A stretch of 39,574 nt of DNA from an uncultured Garciella sp. (GTDB taxonomy: Bacteria > Bacillota > Clostridia > Eubacteriales > Garciellaceae), in NCBI GenBank assembly GCA_900555725.1, contig USMD01000002.1, positions 1 to 39,574 of the forward strand, in the 5' to 3' direction. The notes under the pieces were generated by a model, which saw only the letters and a list, made by a program, of their open reading frames with translations, had not been told where the DNA came from and made no database searches. Positions 16,367-26,168 of the stretch are shown piece by piece (position 1 is the first letter of the stretch; each line of letters begins with the position of its first letter). The translations under genes and the position numbers were made by a program.

Positions 16367-16396
16367 ACAGAGTTCTTAGCTTTAGACGGATAATCA
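16364..16396 (+). repeat. Fragment of repeat family B (left end only)
   Basis: This 33-base segment, starting in the last codons and stop of hpf, matches the first 30 or so bases of the family B copies (ATAAACAGAGTTCTT, then TTTAGACGGATAAT) but lacks the hairpin core. It directly adjoins the short family A copy, so it is either a decayed element or a target that both families share. Confidence 0.55.
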
Positions 16397-16408
16397 ATAT
16401 CTTTGGAA

Positions 16409-16456
16409 AAGCCATAGATGTTTCATGGAGCAGCGAAATGAAGACATCTATGGCTT
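16409..16456. repeat. MITE-like inverted repeat, family A short copy 4
   Basis: AAGCCATAGATGTTTCA (16409-16425) and TGAAGACATCTATGGCTT (16439-16456) form a near-perfect inverted repeat with the loop TGGAGCAGCGAAA. It keeps only the two ends of the long family A element. The flanking inverted bases (AAGCCAT) extend the stem beyond the shared core. Confidence 0.8.
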
Positions 16457-16578
16457 GTATTATTTGTATGTCCTATAGGAGCCCCTTTTCTAGTTAGTGT
16501 AATAATCATAGATTGCTATAAATGTCTGAAAATGTTAAAATGATAGAATGATAAAAAGTTTGAAAATGAGGTGAGAAC

Positions 16579-19086
16579 ATGGCTTTTTTCAAAAAAATAT
16601 TTGGCAGTCTTAATGATAAAGAAATTAAAAAATTAATGAAAACTGTAGAAAAAATAGAAGCATTGGAACCAGAGATCCAAAGCTTAGAGGATAAAGCTCT
16701 TCAAGGAAAAACAGAAGAATTTAAAAATAGAATTCAGCAGGGAGAAACCTTGGACGATCTTTTGATAGAAGCTTTTGCTGTGGTAAGAGAGGCTTCTAAA
16801 AGGGTATTGGGTATGCGCCATTTTCCTGTACAATTATTGGGAGGAATTGTGCTACATCAAGGGAGAATTGCAGAAATGAAAACCGGTGAAGGAAAAACCT
16901 TGGTGGCCACTCTTCCTGCTTATTTAAATACCCTAGATGGACAAGGGGTGCACATTGTAACAGTCAATGACTACCTAGCCAAAAGGGATAGTGAATGGAT
17001 GGGAAAATTATATAAATTTTTAGGATTAAAGGTAGGTCTTATTGTCCATAGTTCAAATTTTAAGCAGCGAAAAGAAGCTTATCAAGCGGATATTACCTAT
17101 GGAACCAACAATGAATTTGGTTTTGACTATCTTCGGGATAATATGGTTATCTATAAAGAAAAAATGGTACAAAGAAAGCTCAACTATGCCATTGTAGATG
17201 AGGTAGATAGTATCTTAATTGATGAAGCTCGAACCCCTCTTATTATTTCAGGGAGTGGAGATGAAAGCACTAAACTGTATAATGTGGCGGATGGTTTTGT
17301 AAAAAGATTAAAGGAAGAAGAAGACTTTACCATTGATGAAAAGGCCCATACTGTTGTATTAACAGAAGAAGGAGACACTAAAGCAGAACAATATTTTGAG
17401 ATAGAAAACCTGGCAGATCCAGAAAATATGGAATTATCCCATCATATTAATCAAGCCTTAAAGGCCCATTATTTAATGAAGAAAGATCGGGATTATGTAG
17501 TTAAAGATGGGCAAGTGATTATTGTAGATGAATTTACCGGACGTTTGATGTTTGGTAGAAGATATAGTGATGGATTGCACCAAGCGATTGAAGCCAAAGA
17601 AAATGTACAAATTGCAAGGGAGTCTAAAACTCTAGCAACCATTACTTTCCAAAATTACTTTCGAATGTATCAAAAACTTTCCGGTATGACTGGTACAGCA
17701 AAAACCGAAGAGGAAGAATTTAGAACCATTTATAACATGGACGTAGTAGAGGTTCCTACTAATAAGCCTATGATTAGAAAAGATCTCCCGGATGTGGTAT
17801 ACAAAAATGAACGGGGAAAATTCCGTGCTATTGTAGAGGAAATCAAAGAAAGGCACAAAAAAGGGCAGCCTGTGTTAGTGGGGACTGTTTCTATTGAAAA
17901 ATCCGAAGAACTTAGCAAACTTTTGAGAAAGCAGAGAATTTCCCATCGAGTCTTAAATGCAAAGTACCATGAAAAGGAAGCAGAGATTATTGCTAAAGCA
18001 GGACAAAAAGGAGCGGTTACCATTGCCACCAATATGGCTGGTAGAGGTACTGATATTGTCTTAGGGGAAGGAGTCAAGGAATTAGGAGGACTATGCATTA
18101 TTGGGACTGAAAGACATGAAAGCCGACGAATTGACAATCAGTTAAGAGGTCGTGCAGGAAGACAGGGAGATCCTGGAGTTACTAAATTTTATATTTCCCT
18201 AGAGGACGATTTAATGCGTCTATTTGGATCAGAAAGGATACAGGGATTAATAGAATCCGTTGGATTAGAGGAAGATCAACCCATTGAGCATAGAATGCTG
18301 ACCAAGGGAATTGAAAATGCTCAAAGAAAAGTAGAAGGACAGAACTTTGGTATTCGAAAACATGTTCTTCAATATGACAATGTCATGAACAAGCAAAGAG
18401 AAGTTATATACAAGCAGCGTCGAATGGTATTAGAAGGAGAAAATATGAAGAATTATATTTTCTCTATGTTAGATGCTTTAATTGAATATTATGTACAAAT
18501 TTATACAGGCTTTAGCAATCATTCCGATGACTGGGATTATAAGGGTCTATGGAATTATATGGAGACCAATTTCCTGCCCAAGGATTCTATTAAAATACCA
18601 GAGGTGGAGGTTACAAGGGAAGAATTAAAAGAGATGTTGTTAGAGGCTTCTAAGAAAGTTTATGAGGTAAAGGAAGAGAAAATTGGTAGTGAGCAGATGA
18701 GAGAGTTAGAAAGGGTAATCCTACTTCAGGTGGTAGATAGCAAGTGGATGGATCATATTGATGCCATGGATGAGCTAAAGCAGGGAATTGGCCTTCGAGC
18801 ATACGGCCAAGAGGATCCTGTGCAAGCTTATCAAACAGAGGGCTATAATATGTTTGAAGAAATGATTCATAGCATACAGGAGGATACCCTTAGGTATCTA
18901 TTCCATGTGGAAGTGAAAAAGGTACCTCAACCAAAAGAACAGATAGAAGTAGATCAGCTTGCCACCAATAAAGGGGAAGGAAGCAAAAAAGCTCCTGTGG
19001 TAAAGAAAAATAAAGTAGGACGTAATGATCCTTGTCCCTGCGGTAGTGGGAAGAAATATAAAAAGTGTTGTGGAAAGTCAGTATAA
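16579..19086 (+). CDS. secA: Preprotein translocase ATPase SecA
   Basis: The 835-residue motor protein drives preproteins through the SecYEG channel at the membrane. Visible motifs are GRIAEMKTGEGKTLVATLPAYL (Walker A, near residue 103), NYAIVDEVDSILIDEARTPLIISG (Walker B, near 205), GTAKTEEEEF, TNMAGRGTDIVLGEGV and QLRGRAGRQGDPG. The C-terminal zinc-binding tail NDPCPCGSGKKYKKCC is present. Length is normal for Firmicutes. GAGGTGAG precedes the ATG. Neighbours hpf and prfB are the conserved Firmicutes context. There is one SecA in the window and no sign of an accessory SecA2 system. Confidence 0.98.
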   Translation: MAFFKKIFGSLNDKEIKKLMKTVEKIEALEPEIQSLEDKALQGKTEEFKNRIQQGETLDDLLIEAFAVVREASKRVLGMRHFPVQLLGGIVLHQGRIAEMKTGEGKTLVATLPAYLNTLDGQGVHIVTVNDYLAKRDSEWMGKLYKFLGLKVGLIVHSSNFKQRKEAYQADITYGTNNEFGFDYLRDNMVIYKEKMVQRKLNYAIVDEVDSILIDEARTPLIISGSGDESTKLYNVADGFVKRLKEEEDFTIDEKAHTVVLTEEGDTKAEQYFEIENLADPENMELSHHINQALKAHYLMKKDRDYVVKDGQVIIVDEFTGRLMFGRRYSDGLHQAIEAKENVQIARESKTLATITFQNYFRMYQKLSGMTGTAKTEEEEFRTIYNMDVVEVPTNKPMIRKDLPDVVYKNERGKFRAIVEEIKERHKKGQPVLVGTVSIEKSEELSKLLRKQRISHRVLNAKYHEKEAEIIAKAGQKGAVTIATNMAGRGTDIVLGEGVKELGGLCIIGTERHESRRIDNQLRGRAGRQGDPGVTKFYISLEDDLMRLFGSERIQGLIESVGLEEDQPIEHRMLTKGIENAQRKVEGQNFGIRKHVLQYDNVMNKQREVIYKQRRMVLEGENMKNYIFSMLDALIEYYVQIYTGFSNHSDDWDYKGLWNYMETNFLPKDSIKIPEVEVTREELKEMLLEASKKVYEVKEEKIGSEQMRELERVILLQVVDSKWMDHIDAMDELKQGIGLRAYGQEDPVQAYQTEGYNMFEEMIHSIQEDTLRYLFHVEVKKVPQPKEQIEVDQLATNKGEGSKKAPVVKKNKVGRNDPCPCGSGKKYKKCCGKSV

Positions 19087-19097
19087 ATCTTGTATCT

Positions 19098-19143
19098 AGG
19101 AATAGATGTCTTCACTGCACTGCTAAAGTGAAACATCTATTCC
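19098..19143. repeat. MITE-like inverted repeat, family A short copy 5
   Basis: GGAATAGATGTCTTCAC pairs with GTGAAACATCTATTCC around a 12-base loop (TGCACTGCTAAA), all within the secA-prfB gap. It may also act as a stem-loop after secA, though no T-run follows. Confidence 0.8.
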
Positions 19144-19226
19144 ATTTGCACTAAATTACCTATCATCTAAAAATAGGCTGTAAAGTTGGATGATTTTATC
19201 TATCTGTAGATTAAGGAGGAAGAAGA

Positions 19227-20334
19227 TTGAATCTAATAGAGTTAGAGGAATACCAGCAACAATTAGAGGAATTAAAGGGAAAAATTGAAGAAATGGGGGC
19301 TTCTCTTTGACATTCCTCAAAAGAAGCAAGAAATAAAGAAATTAGAAAAGGAAATGGCTGCTCCTGACTTTTGGAAAGATATAGAAAGAGCCCAAAGAAT
19401 TGGACAAAAAAGTAAGGAATTGCAAAACATCATTCAGGAATATAAGATATTAAAGGAGCAAAGTGAAGATTTAGAAGTTTTTATAGAATTAGCTATGGAA
19501 GAGGCAGAAAGTGGTATACTTTCTGAGATAAAAAGTGATATGAAAGAGTTAAAGGATAAAGTGGAAAACTTATATTTACAGACCCTATTAAATGGGGAAT
19601 ATGATCATTTAAATGCCATTTTATCCTTTCACGCAGGAGCTGGAGGAACAGAAGCTCAAGACTGGGTGGAAATGCTTTTAAGGATGTATATGCACTGGGC
19701 AGAGAAGAAGGGATATAATGTAAAAACCTTGGATTATTTGGCTGGAGATGATGCGGGGGTTAAGAGTGCTACCATTATGATTGAGGGGCTTAATGCCTAT
19801 GGATTTTTAAAATCCGAAAAGGGGGTACATCGATTGGTTCGTATTTCTCCCTTTGATTCTTCTGGTAGAAGACATACCTCTTTTGCTTCATTGGATGTTA
19901 TGCCGGAAATTGATGAGACCATTGAGGTAGATATTCATCAAGAGGATCTAAGGATTGATACCTACCGTTCTGGAGGTGCCGGAGGACAACACGTAAACAA
20001 AACCGATTCTGCGATCCGTATCACCCATATTCCTACTGGGATTGTGGTGCAATGTCAGAATGAGCGATCTCAACATATGAATAAAGAAGTAGCCATGAGG
20101 ATGTTAAAGGGGAAATTATTGGAGTTAAAGGAAGCGGAACAAAAGGAAAAAATAGAGGATCTAAAGGGCGAGTACAGCCAAATTGCTTGGGGAAGTCAAA
20201 TACGTTCTTATATTTTTCACCCCTATACCATGGTAAAAGATCATAGGACCAATGTGGAAGTGGGAAATATTCAAGGGGTTATGGATGGGGACTTAGATCT
20301 TTTTATCTATGCCTATCTAAAACAGCAAGATTAA
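19227..20334 (+). CDS. prfB: Peptide chain release factor 2 (programmed +1 frameshift)
   Basis: RF2 ends translation at UGA and UAA codons. The first 27 codons start at TTG 19227 (preceded by AAGGAGGAAG) and end at an in-frame TGA (19308-19310). Skipping T19308 joins them to the long frame ending at 20334, giving 368 residues, the normal RF2 length. Signatures are the stop-reading tripeptide SPF (RISPFDSSGRRH) and the peptidyl-hydrolysis GGQ (YRSGGAGGQHVNKTD). It lies downstream of secA as in most Firmicutes. A gene caller working without frameshifts would report only the 19285-20334 part. Confidence 0.96.
19295..19311 (+). other. RF2 autoregulatory +1 frameshift site
   Basis: The layout GGGGG (19295-19299), six bases, then CTT TGA C (19305-19311) matches the classic RF2 recoding signal: an internal Shine-Dalgarno-like run close to the slippery CUU and a poorly read UGA-C stop. 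Low RF2 lets the ribosome pause and slip, which restores RF2. Confidence 0.95.
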
Positions 20335-20378
20335 GTAGATTGATTTTGATCAAGTAGAAGTGAGAAAGGAAGAACATT

Positions 20379-22541
20379 GTGGAAAAAATTATAAAAAGAA
20401 TAGTAGAAGAATTTCATATAAAAGAAAAACAAGTCCGTAGCACGATACAACTGATCGATGAAGGGAATACCATCCCCTTTATTGCTAGATACCGAAAAGA
20501 AATGACCGGTGGTTTAAGTGATGAAGTACTAAGAAACCTAGATGAGAGGCTTACTTATTTAAGAAATTTAGAATCTAGAAAGGAAGAAGTTATCCGTCTT
20601 ATTGAAGAACAGGGAAAACTAACTGAGGAGTTAAAAGAAGAAATAGAAGAGGCAGAGGTTCTTCAAAAGATTGAGGATTTATACCGGCCTTTTAGACCTA
20701 AAAGAAGTACCAGAGCGACCAAGGCCAAGGAAAAGGGATTAGAGCCCTTATCCAAGTTGATTTTTGAACAACAAGTAATGACTGGAACTATAGAAGAATT
20801 AGCAAAGCCTTATTTAAACGAACAGGTGGAAACCATTGAAGATGCCATACAAGGGGCAAAGGATATCATTGCAGAATCCATTTCTGATAATGCAGAATAT
20901 AGAGAGAAAATAAGGGATATGAATTATCAGAAGGGAATACTTCAATCCCGTGGAGTAAATCCAGAGGAGAAGACCGTATATGAAATGTACTATGATTTTA
21001 GCCAAGCAATAAATAAGATTGCCAATCATAGGGTACTAGCTATCAATAGAGGAGAAAAGGAGAAAAAGCTAAAGGTTAAGCTTCTTAACCCAGAGGAGGA
21101 AATCTTATCTTATTTAAAGAAAAAAGTGATTACCAATGAAAAGGCCATCACTACTACATATCTTTATGAAACCATAGAAGATGCTTATCATCGTTTAATG
21201 TCTCCTTCCATCGAAAGAGAAATCAGAAATATGCTTACTGAAAGGGCAGAAGAAGAAGCCATCAAAGTATTTGCAAAAAACACCAAACCATTGCTGATGA
21301 CGCCCCCAGTAAAAAATGTACGAGTATTGGCCATTGACCCTAGTTTTCGGACAGGCTGTAAACTGGCAGTATTAGATGAAACAGGAAAATTATTGGATTA
21401 TGCCACTATTTATCCCAATGAACCTCACAATAAGGTAGAAGAATCCAAAAAAGTAATGAAGGAACTCATAGAGAAATATCATATTAATATTATTCCTATA
21501 GGAAATGGAACTGCTTCCCGGGAAACAGAAATCATTGTAGCTGAAATGTTAAAAGAAATGGACAGGGAAGTATATTATACCATTGTCAGTGAAGCGGGGG
21601 CTTCTGTTTATTCTGCTTCAAAGTTAGCAACGGAGGAATATCCTGATGTGAATGTATCCATTCGGGGGGCCATTTCCATTGGAAGAAGATTACAGGATCC
21701 CTTAGCAGAATTGGTAAAAATAGATCCTAAAAGCATTGGGGTAGGGCAATATCAACATGATCTCAATCAAAGTAAATTAGGAGAGGCCTTAAAAAATGTG
21801 GTAGAAGATTGTGTCAATAGTGTAGGAGTGGATCTAAATACTGCAACTCCTTCCTTATTACAATATGTATCAGGGATTAGTAAATCCATAGCGAAAAATA
21901 TTGTAAAATATCGGGATGAAAATGGAAAGTTCACAAATAGGGAACAATTAAAAGAGGTAAAAAGATTAGGGGATAAGGTTTTTGAACAATGCGCTGGATT
22001 TTTAAGAATCTCTGATGGAGAAAATCCTTTAGACAATACAGCGGTCCATCCGGAATCCTATAGGATTACCAAAAAATTATTGGAGAAATTAGGATATACT
22101 ACAGAAGATATTAGGCAGGGGAATCTAAAGGATATCGAAGAAAGAATTAGACTTATTACCTTAGGGAAAGGGGTCAGGGCATTGGCAGAAGAATTAGAAG
22201 TGGGATTGCCTACCCTAAGAGACATTATAAATGAATTAAAGAAACCAGGAAGAGATCCAAGGGAAGAAATGCCCAAGCCTATTTTTAGAAGCGATGTATT
22301 AAAAATGGAAGATTTAAAAGTAGATATGATTCTTACAGGTACCATACGAAATGTAGTAGACTTTGGTGCCTTTGCGGATATTGGAGTAAAACAAGACGGT
22401 TTGGTTCATATTTCAGAGTTAAGCAATAAATTTGTAAAGAATCCCATGGAAATAGTTTCTGTTGGGGATGAAGTAAAAGTAAAAATCATAGGATTAGATA
22501 TTGAACGGGGAAAAATATCTTTAAGCATAAAACAGGTGTAA
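20379..22541 (+). CDS. tex: Tex family S1 RNA-binding protein (transcription accessory protein)
   Basis: The 720-residue protein has the Tex layout: an N-terminal helical region, a YqgF/RuvX-like nuclease-fold domain (VLAIDPSFRTGCKLAVLDETG near residue 317), a helix-hairpin-helix segment (SPSLLQYVSGIS-like, SKSIAKNIVKYRDENG) and a C-terminal S1 domain (LTGTIRNVVDFGAFADIGVKQDGLVHISELS, ending KISLSIKQV). Tex proteins bind nucleic acids and influence transcription or mRNA/ribosome metabolism; the exact role is unsettled. The GTG start has AGAAAGGAAG upstream. It follows prfB by 44 bases and could share its transcript. Confidence 0.93.
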   Translation: MEKIIKRIVEEFHIKEKQVRSTIQLIDEGNTIPFIARYRKEMTGGLSDEVLRNLDERLTYLRNLESRKEEVIRLIEEQGKLTEELKEEIEEAEVLQKIEDLYRPFRPKRSTRATKAKEKGLEPLSKLIFEQQVMTGTIEELAKPYLNEQVETIEDAIQGAKDIIAESISDNAEYREKIRDMNYQKGILQSRGVNPEEKTVYEMYYDFSQAINKIANHRVLAINRGEKEKKLKVKLLNPEEEILSYLKKKVITNEKAITTTYLYETIEDAYHRLMSPSIEREIRNMLTERAEEEAIKVFAKNTKPLLMTPPVKNVRVLAIDPSFRTGCKLAVLDETGKLLDYATIYPNEPHNKVEESKKVMKELIEKYHINIIPIGNGTASRETEIIVAEMLKEMDREVYYTIVSEAGASVYSASKLATEEYPDVNVSIRGAISIGRRLQDPLAELVKIDPKSIGVGQYQHDLNQSKLGEALKNVVEDCVNSVGVDLNTATPSLLQYVSGISKSIAKNIVKYRDENGKFTNREQLKEVKRLGDKVFEQCAGFLRISDGENPLDNTAVHPESYRITKKLLEKLGYTTEDIRQGNLKDIEERIRLITLGKGVRALAEELEVGLPTLRDIINELKKPGRDPREEMPKPIFRSDVLKMEDLKVDMILTGTIRNVVDFGAFADIGVKQDGLVHISELSNKFVKNPMEIVSVGDEVKVKIIGLDIERGKISLSIKQV

Positions 22542-22630
22542 GATAAAGCCTGATAATTTTAAATATTTTTAAAAATGGAAGAAAGAATAAGGTATAGGCA
22601 GAATGATTTTTAAATAGGAGCGAGGATATC

Positions 22631-23863
22631 ATGGGTAGTTTTAAAAAATACCTTATTACTATTATAGCCATTGGTCTATTAGGGGAGATCTATTTTTATC
22701 CCTTTCATGGGGGATTTCGTTTTTCCACAGGGGTAATCGCATTTAGTCTAGTATTATTACTAGTAGATGATCTGAAGGAAATCTTTTTATTTACTTTTAC
22801 TGGCCTTTTTATATTGCTTTTGCGGATGTTTATCGATAGCTTTTCTTCTTTGGGGAGCTTTACTGCGCTTTTATCTGTCAATTTACCAGCAGCCATTTAT
22901 TATATTGTTTATGGGATATTGGCTTATTTTTTTAACTTAAGACAAAATCAACAAAATCCATGTATTACCATTATATCTTTATTTTCTATTGATGTAATGA
23001 GTAATCTGATTGAAATTATTTTGAGAAAGAGTTTAAGTAATCGGATATTTTTACTCATACTTTTTATGGGATTGTTAAGAAGTATTATTGCTTATGTAAT
23101 TTTTAGTATCATTAGAAATAAAGAGCGAAACGCCACTCAAAATGAGTATTTAAAAAGGTATATTCAATTAAATATCTTAGTGTCTAATATTCAAGCGGAA
23201 ATGTTTTATCTGAAGAAGTCTATGAAAGATATAGAAAATGTGATGAGTAAAAGCTATTCTTTATATGAAAATAATAAGGATAAAAAGGAAATCAGTGCAG
23301 AAGCATTAGATATTGCAAGGCAAGTCCATGAGATAAAGAAAGACTATTATAGGGTGTTAGATGGTTTTGATAGCTTTTTAAAGGACTTTGAAACCAATGA
23401 TCAAATGAGTTTTGAGGATATTGCTTTTATTATAGAAAGTAATACTAAAAGGTATATGAAAGAGAGAAACAAAAATATTGAATTAAATATTTCAATAGGG
23501 GATAATTTATATATATGTTCATACTATTCTATTTTTACTATCTTAAATAATCTCATTACCAATTCTATAGACGCTATTGAAAAGGTAGGATCTATAAAAG
23601 TAGAAGAAATGATACAAAAGGACTTTGTTATTTTACGGGTCAAGGATGACGGAGAAGGGATAGATGAGTATTTGACTCCCTATATCTTTACCCCAGGTTT
23701 TACTACTAAATTTGATGAAAATAGTGGAAGTGCCTCCACTGGCATTGGACTTTCCCATGTAAAAAATATTGTTGATGAATTACAAGGGAAGATAGAGGTA
23801 AAGTCCAACGGCAATGGTACAGAGTTTAAAATTAGTATACCGATTTGTTCCTTAAGAAGGTGA
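22631..23863 (+). CDS. glnK: GlnK/YcbA-like sensor histidine kinase
   Basis: The 410-residue protein has about five hydrophobic membrane segments in residues 1-165, a coiled linker, and a SpoOB-type dimerisation segment with the likely phosphoacceptor His in ARQVHEIKKDYYRV (near residue 237). A GHKL ATPase domain follows (ILNNLITNSIDAIEKVG, VKDDGEGIDE, STGIGLSHVKNIV). It overlaps no neighbour and stands 7 bases before its response regulator. The family relation to the Bacillus GlnK-GlnL pair (formerly YcbA-YcbB) rests mainly on the regulator's C-terminal domain and on gltS downstream. The signal is inferred to be glutamine or glutamate availability. It is not the PII protein also named GlnK. 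Confidence 0.8.
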   Translation: MGSFKKYLITIIAIGLLGEIYFYPFHGGFRFSTGVIAFSLVLLLVDDLKEIFLFTFTGLFILLLRMFIDSFSSLGSFTALLSVNLPAAIYYIVYGILAYFFNLRQNQQNPCITIISLFSIDVMSNLIEIILRKSLSNRIFLLILFMGLLRSIIAYVIFSIIRNKERNATQNEYLKRYIQLNILVSNIQAEMFYLKKSMKDIENVMSKSYSLYENNKDKKEISAEALDIARQVHEIKKDYYRVLDGFDSFLKDFETNDQMSFEDIAFIIESNTKRYMKERNKNIELNISIGDNLYICSYYSIFTILNNLITNSIDAIEKVGSIKVEEMIQKDFVILRVKDDGEGIDEYLTPYIFTPGFTTKFDENSGSASTGIGLSHVKNIVDELQGKIEVKSNGNGTEFKISIPICSLRR

Positions 23864-23870
23864 AAATAGA

Positions 23871-24743
23871 ATGAATACTTTTATGATCATAGATGATGAT
23901 GTCAGTGTAGTGAAGATATTAAGTAATTTAATTAAAAAACATAAATTAGGCAAAATAGTGGAAGAGCTATATAGCAGTGAACATGCGGTGAAAGAGATTC
24001 TTTTTTATAATCCCGATATTTTACTGATCGATTATTTGATGACTCCTATGGATGGAATTTTCATTATTAAAACCCTTCAGGAAAGGTCTTATGATGGAAA
24101 GATTATCATGATTTCCCAAGTGGAAGATATCCCTATGATTTCTAAGGCCTATAATAGTGGGATACAATTTTTTATTAGTAAACCTATTAATGCAATAGAA
24201 GTTGTAAAGGTGATAAAAAATGTTTCCCACAGTCTTGAATTAGAGCGCTCTTTAGCCCTTATTAAATCTGCTCTATCTAATATAGCTCAACCAAGTATCA
24301 ATGTAGAACAAGGACAATATACCATTAAAAGTGTTTTAATGGATCTAGGGATTAGTGGAGAATTAGGGTCTCAAGATTTGATAAAAGTAATAGAAAAAGT
24401 GCAAGAATTAAAGAAAAAAAATCCAGAGACAACTTATAAGTTACAGGATGTTTATGAGGAAATTATAAATGAAAGCGAAGAAGTTAGAAATCATTCTAAT
24501 GAAAAAAATGTAAAGTCCTTTGAACAACGAATCCGAAGGACGATACAAAAGGCCTTAGAAAACTTGGCACAATTGGGAATCGACGATTATTATAATCCAA
24601 AGTTTACAGAGTATTCCAGCTTATTATTTGATCTAAGACAGGTAAAACAGGAAATGAAATATATAGAAGATTTATCTCCAGATAGGGGGAGGATTAATAT
24701 CAAAAAGTTTATTGAAGGCATTATCATTAAAGTAGATATGTAA
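23871..24743 (+). CDS. glnL: GlnL/YcbB-like response regulator
   Basis: The 290-residue protein combines an N-terminal receiver (IIDDDVSVV; phosphoacceptor Asp54 in LLIDYLMTPMDG; FFISKPI with the conserved Lys) and a C-terminal YcbB-type DNA-binding domain. The domain shows DLGISGELGSQDLI, EQRIRRTIQKALENLAQLGIDDYYNPKF and YSSLLFDLRQVKQEM. This output domain is characteristic of GlnL-like regulators that activate glutamine/glutamate uptake genes. It is translated right after the kinase. A triple TTTTGT-like repeat upstream of gltS is the likely target. Confidence 0.85.
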   Translation: MNTFMIIDDDVSVVKILSNLIKKHKLGKIVEELYSSEHAVKEILFYNPDILLIDYLMTPMDGIFIIKTLQERSYDGKIIMISQVEDIPMISKAYNSGIQFFISKPINAIEVVKVIKNVSHSLELERSLALIKSALSNIAQPSINVEQGQYTIKSVLMDLGISGELGSQDLIKVIEKVQELKKKNPETTYKLQDVYEEIINESEEVRNHSNEKNVKSFEQRIRRTIQKALENLAQLGIDDYYNPKFTEYSSLLFDLRQVKQEMKYIEDLSPDRGRINIKKFIEGIIIKVDM

Positions 24744-24777
24744 GGTATATTTATTTGTTGAAAACCATTGAGAATGA

Positions 24778-24819
24778 TTTTGTAAGTTTATGTAGTTTTT
24801 TGTAGATACCCCTTATAAT
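24778..24819 (+). promoter_or_regulatory. gltS promoter with GlnL-type direct repeats
   Basis: Three hexamers in 10-base phase are visible: TTTTGT (24778-24783), TTATGT (24788-24793) and TTTTGT (24798-24803). The known Bacillus GlnL (YcbB) target is TTTTGT-N4-TTTTGT. A -10 box TATAAT lies at 24814-24819 without a good -35, so the repeats overlap the -35 region as expected for an activator site. Binding by the adjacent regulator is inferred. Confidence 0.72.
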
Positions 24820-24853
24820 AAAAGAAAAAGAAATTAGCAAAGGGGGAATTATT

Positions 24854-26065
24854 ATGCCAGTAATATCTCTAGATATGATTCAAACGATTTCATTGGCAGT
24901 TTTAGTATTATTATTAGGAAAATTTTTGGTAAACAAATTTCCTGTCTTACAAAAATACTGTATTCCAACGCCAGTGGTAGGGGGATTGGTGTTTGCCATT
25001 GTAGCATTGATTCTTAGACAAACCAATGTTTTAGCCATTGAATTTGATACTACTCTACAGGATGTTGCAATGAACGCCTTCTTTACATCAGTGGGTTTTG
25101 GCGCAAGCATAAAGGTATTGAAAAAGGGTGGGAAAAAGGTAATTGTATTCCTTGGAGCAGCAGTAGGGCTTGTTGTACTACAGGATGTTTTAGGAGTAGG
25201 ACTAGCTAGTACTTTAGGGCTTCATCCTTATATTGGATTGGCAACAGGTTCTGTACCTATGACGGGAGGACATGGGACAGCAGCAGCCTTTGGACCCGTT
25301 TTGGAAGAAGCTGGTGCAGCAGGAGCTAATACAATAGCCATTGCAGCTGCTACCTTTGGACTTGTATCTGGAAGTATGATGGGAGGACCTGTAGCTAATC
25401 GATTAATTATCAAGTATAATCTAACTTCTAAAAAGGAAAACGATTTCAAAGCTACGAAAGAGTTGGAAGAAATAGCTACAGCCGTGGAAGAAGCACCAAA
25501 ACCATTGATTGAAAATAACTTCTTTATAGCTGCTTTTGAATTATTAATTGCAATGGGGATTGGTACTATTTTTTCTATGCTCTTTGAATCTTTAAATTTT
25601 ACCTTACCAGGGTATATTGGAGCAATGATTGTTGGGATTATTATTAGAAACATTGGAGAGTTTACTGGAAAAATTCCAGTCCCTATGGAAGAAATTGATG
25701 TATTAGGTGGTATTGGACTACAATTATTCCTGTCCATGGCGTTAATGGGTCTAAGACTTTGGGAATTGGCAGAGTTAGCTCTTCAAATGATTATACTAGT
25801 ATTTGCACAAGCTCTTCTTATGTACTTGTATGCAAACTTTATAACTTTCCGCATGTCAGGAAAAGACTACGATGCAGCAGTACTTACTGCAGGACATTGT
25901 GGATTTGGTTTAGGGGCTACACCAAATGGAGTTGCTAATATGACATCTGTTACAGAAAAATGGGGACCATCTCCAACTGCATTCTTTGTATTGCCAATAG
26001 TTGGCGGTATGTTTATTGATTTCATTAATGCATTTATTATTACCATCTTTATGAATATTGTTTAA
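24854..26065 (+). CDS. gltS: Sodium/glutamate symporter
   Basis: The 403-residue membrane protein matches the GltS family, which imports glutamate with sodium. It has about ten to twelve hydrophobic segments in two inverted halves. Family motifs are TPVVGGLVFAI (residues 39-49), VPMTGGHGTAAAFGPVLEE (near 133), and a matching second-half AGHCGFGLGATPNGVANMTSV (near 345). GGGGGAA precedes the ATG. It follows the two-component pair with its own promoter and is ended by a strong terminator. The context indicates regulated glutamate uptake. Confidence 0.95.
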   Translation: MPVISLDMIQTISLAVLVLLLGKFLVNKFPVLQKYCIPTPVVGGLVFAIVALILRQTNVLAIEFDTTLQDVAMNAFFTSVGFGASIKVLKKGGKKVIVFLGAAVGLVVLQDVLGVGLASTLGLHPYIGLATGSVPMTGGHGTAAAFGPVLEEAGAAGANTIAIAAATFGLVSGSMMGGPVANRLIIKYNLTSKKENDFKATKELEEIATAVEEAPKPLIENNFFIAAFELLIAMGIGTIFSMLFESLNFTLPGYIGAMIVGIIIRNIGEFTGKIPVPMEEIDVLGGIGLQLFLSMALMGLRLWELAELALQMIILVFAQALLMYLYANFITFRMSGKDYDAAVLTAGHCGFGLGATPNGVANMTSVTEKWGPSPTAFFVLPIVGGMFIDFINAFIITIFMNIV

Positions 26066-26070
26066 ATACT

Positions 26071-26118
26071 AAAAAAGAGGTTGTTGCAAATATGGGTTTT
26101 GCAACAGTCCCTTTTTTG
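26071..26118 (+). terminator. Terminator after gltS
   Basis: AAAAAAGAGG and GTTGCAAA (26071-26090) pair with TTTGCAAC and CCCTTTTTT (26097-26117), giving a hairpin flanked by A- and T-runs. Confidence 0.85.
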
Positions 26119-26168
26119 TAGATCAATTTTTATTTAATAAAAATCAAATCTATAGGAGATGTCAAACT

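Noticed and set aside
16409..19143. Short family A hairpins as CRISPR repeats or ordinary terminators
   Set aside because: They are isolated, not regularly spaced, have no T-run, and match the ends of the longer dispersed elements.
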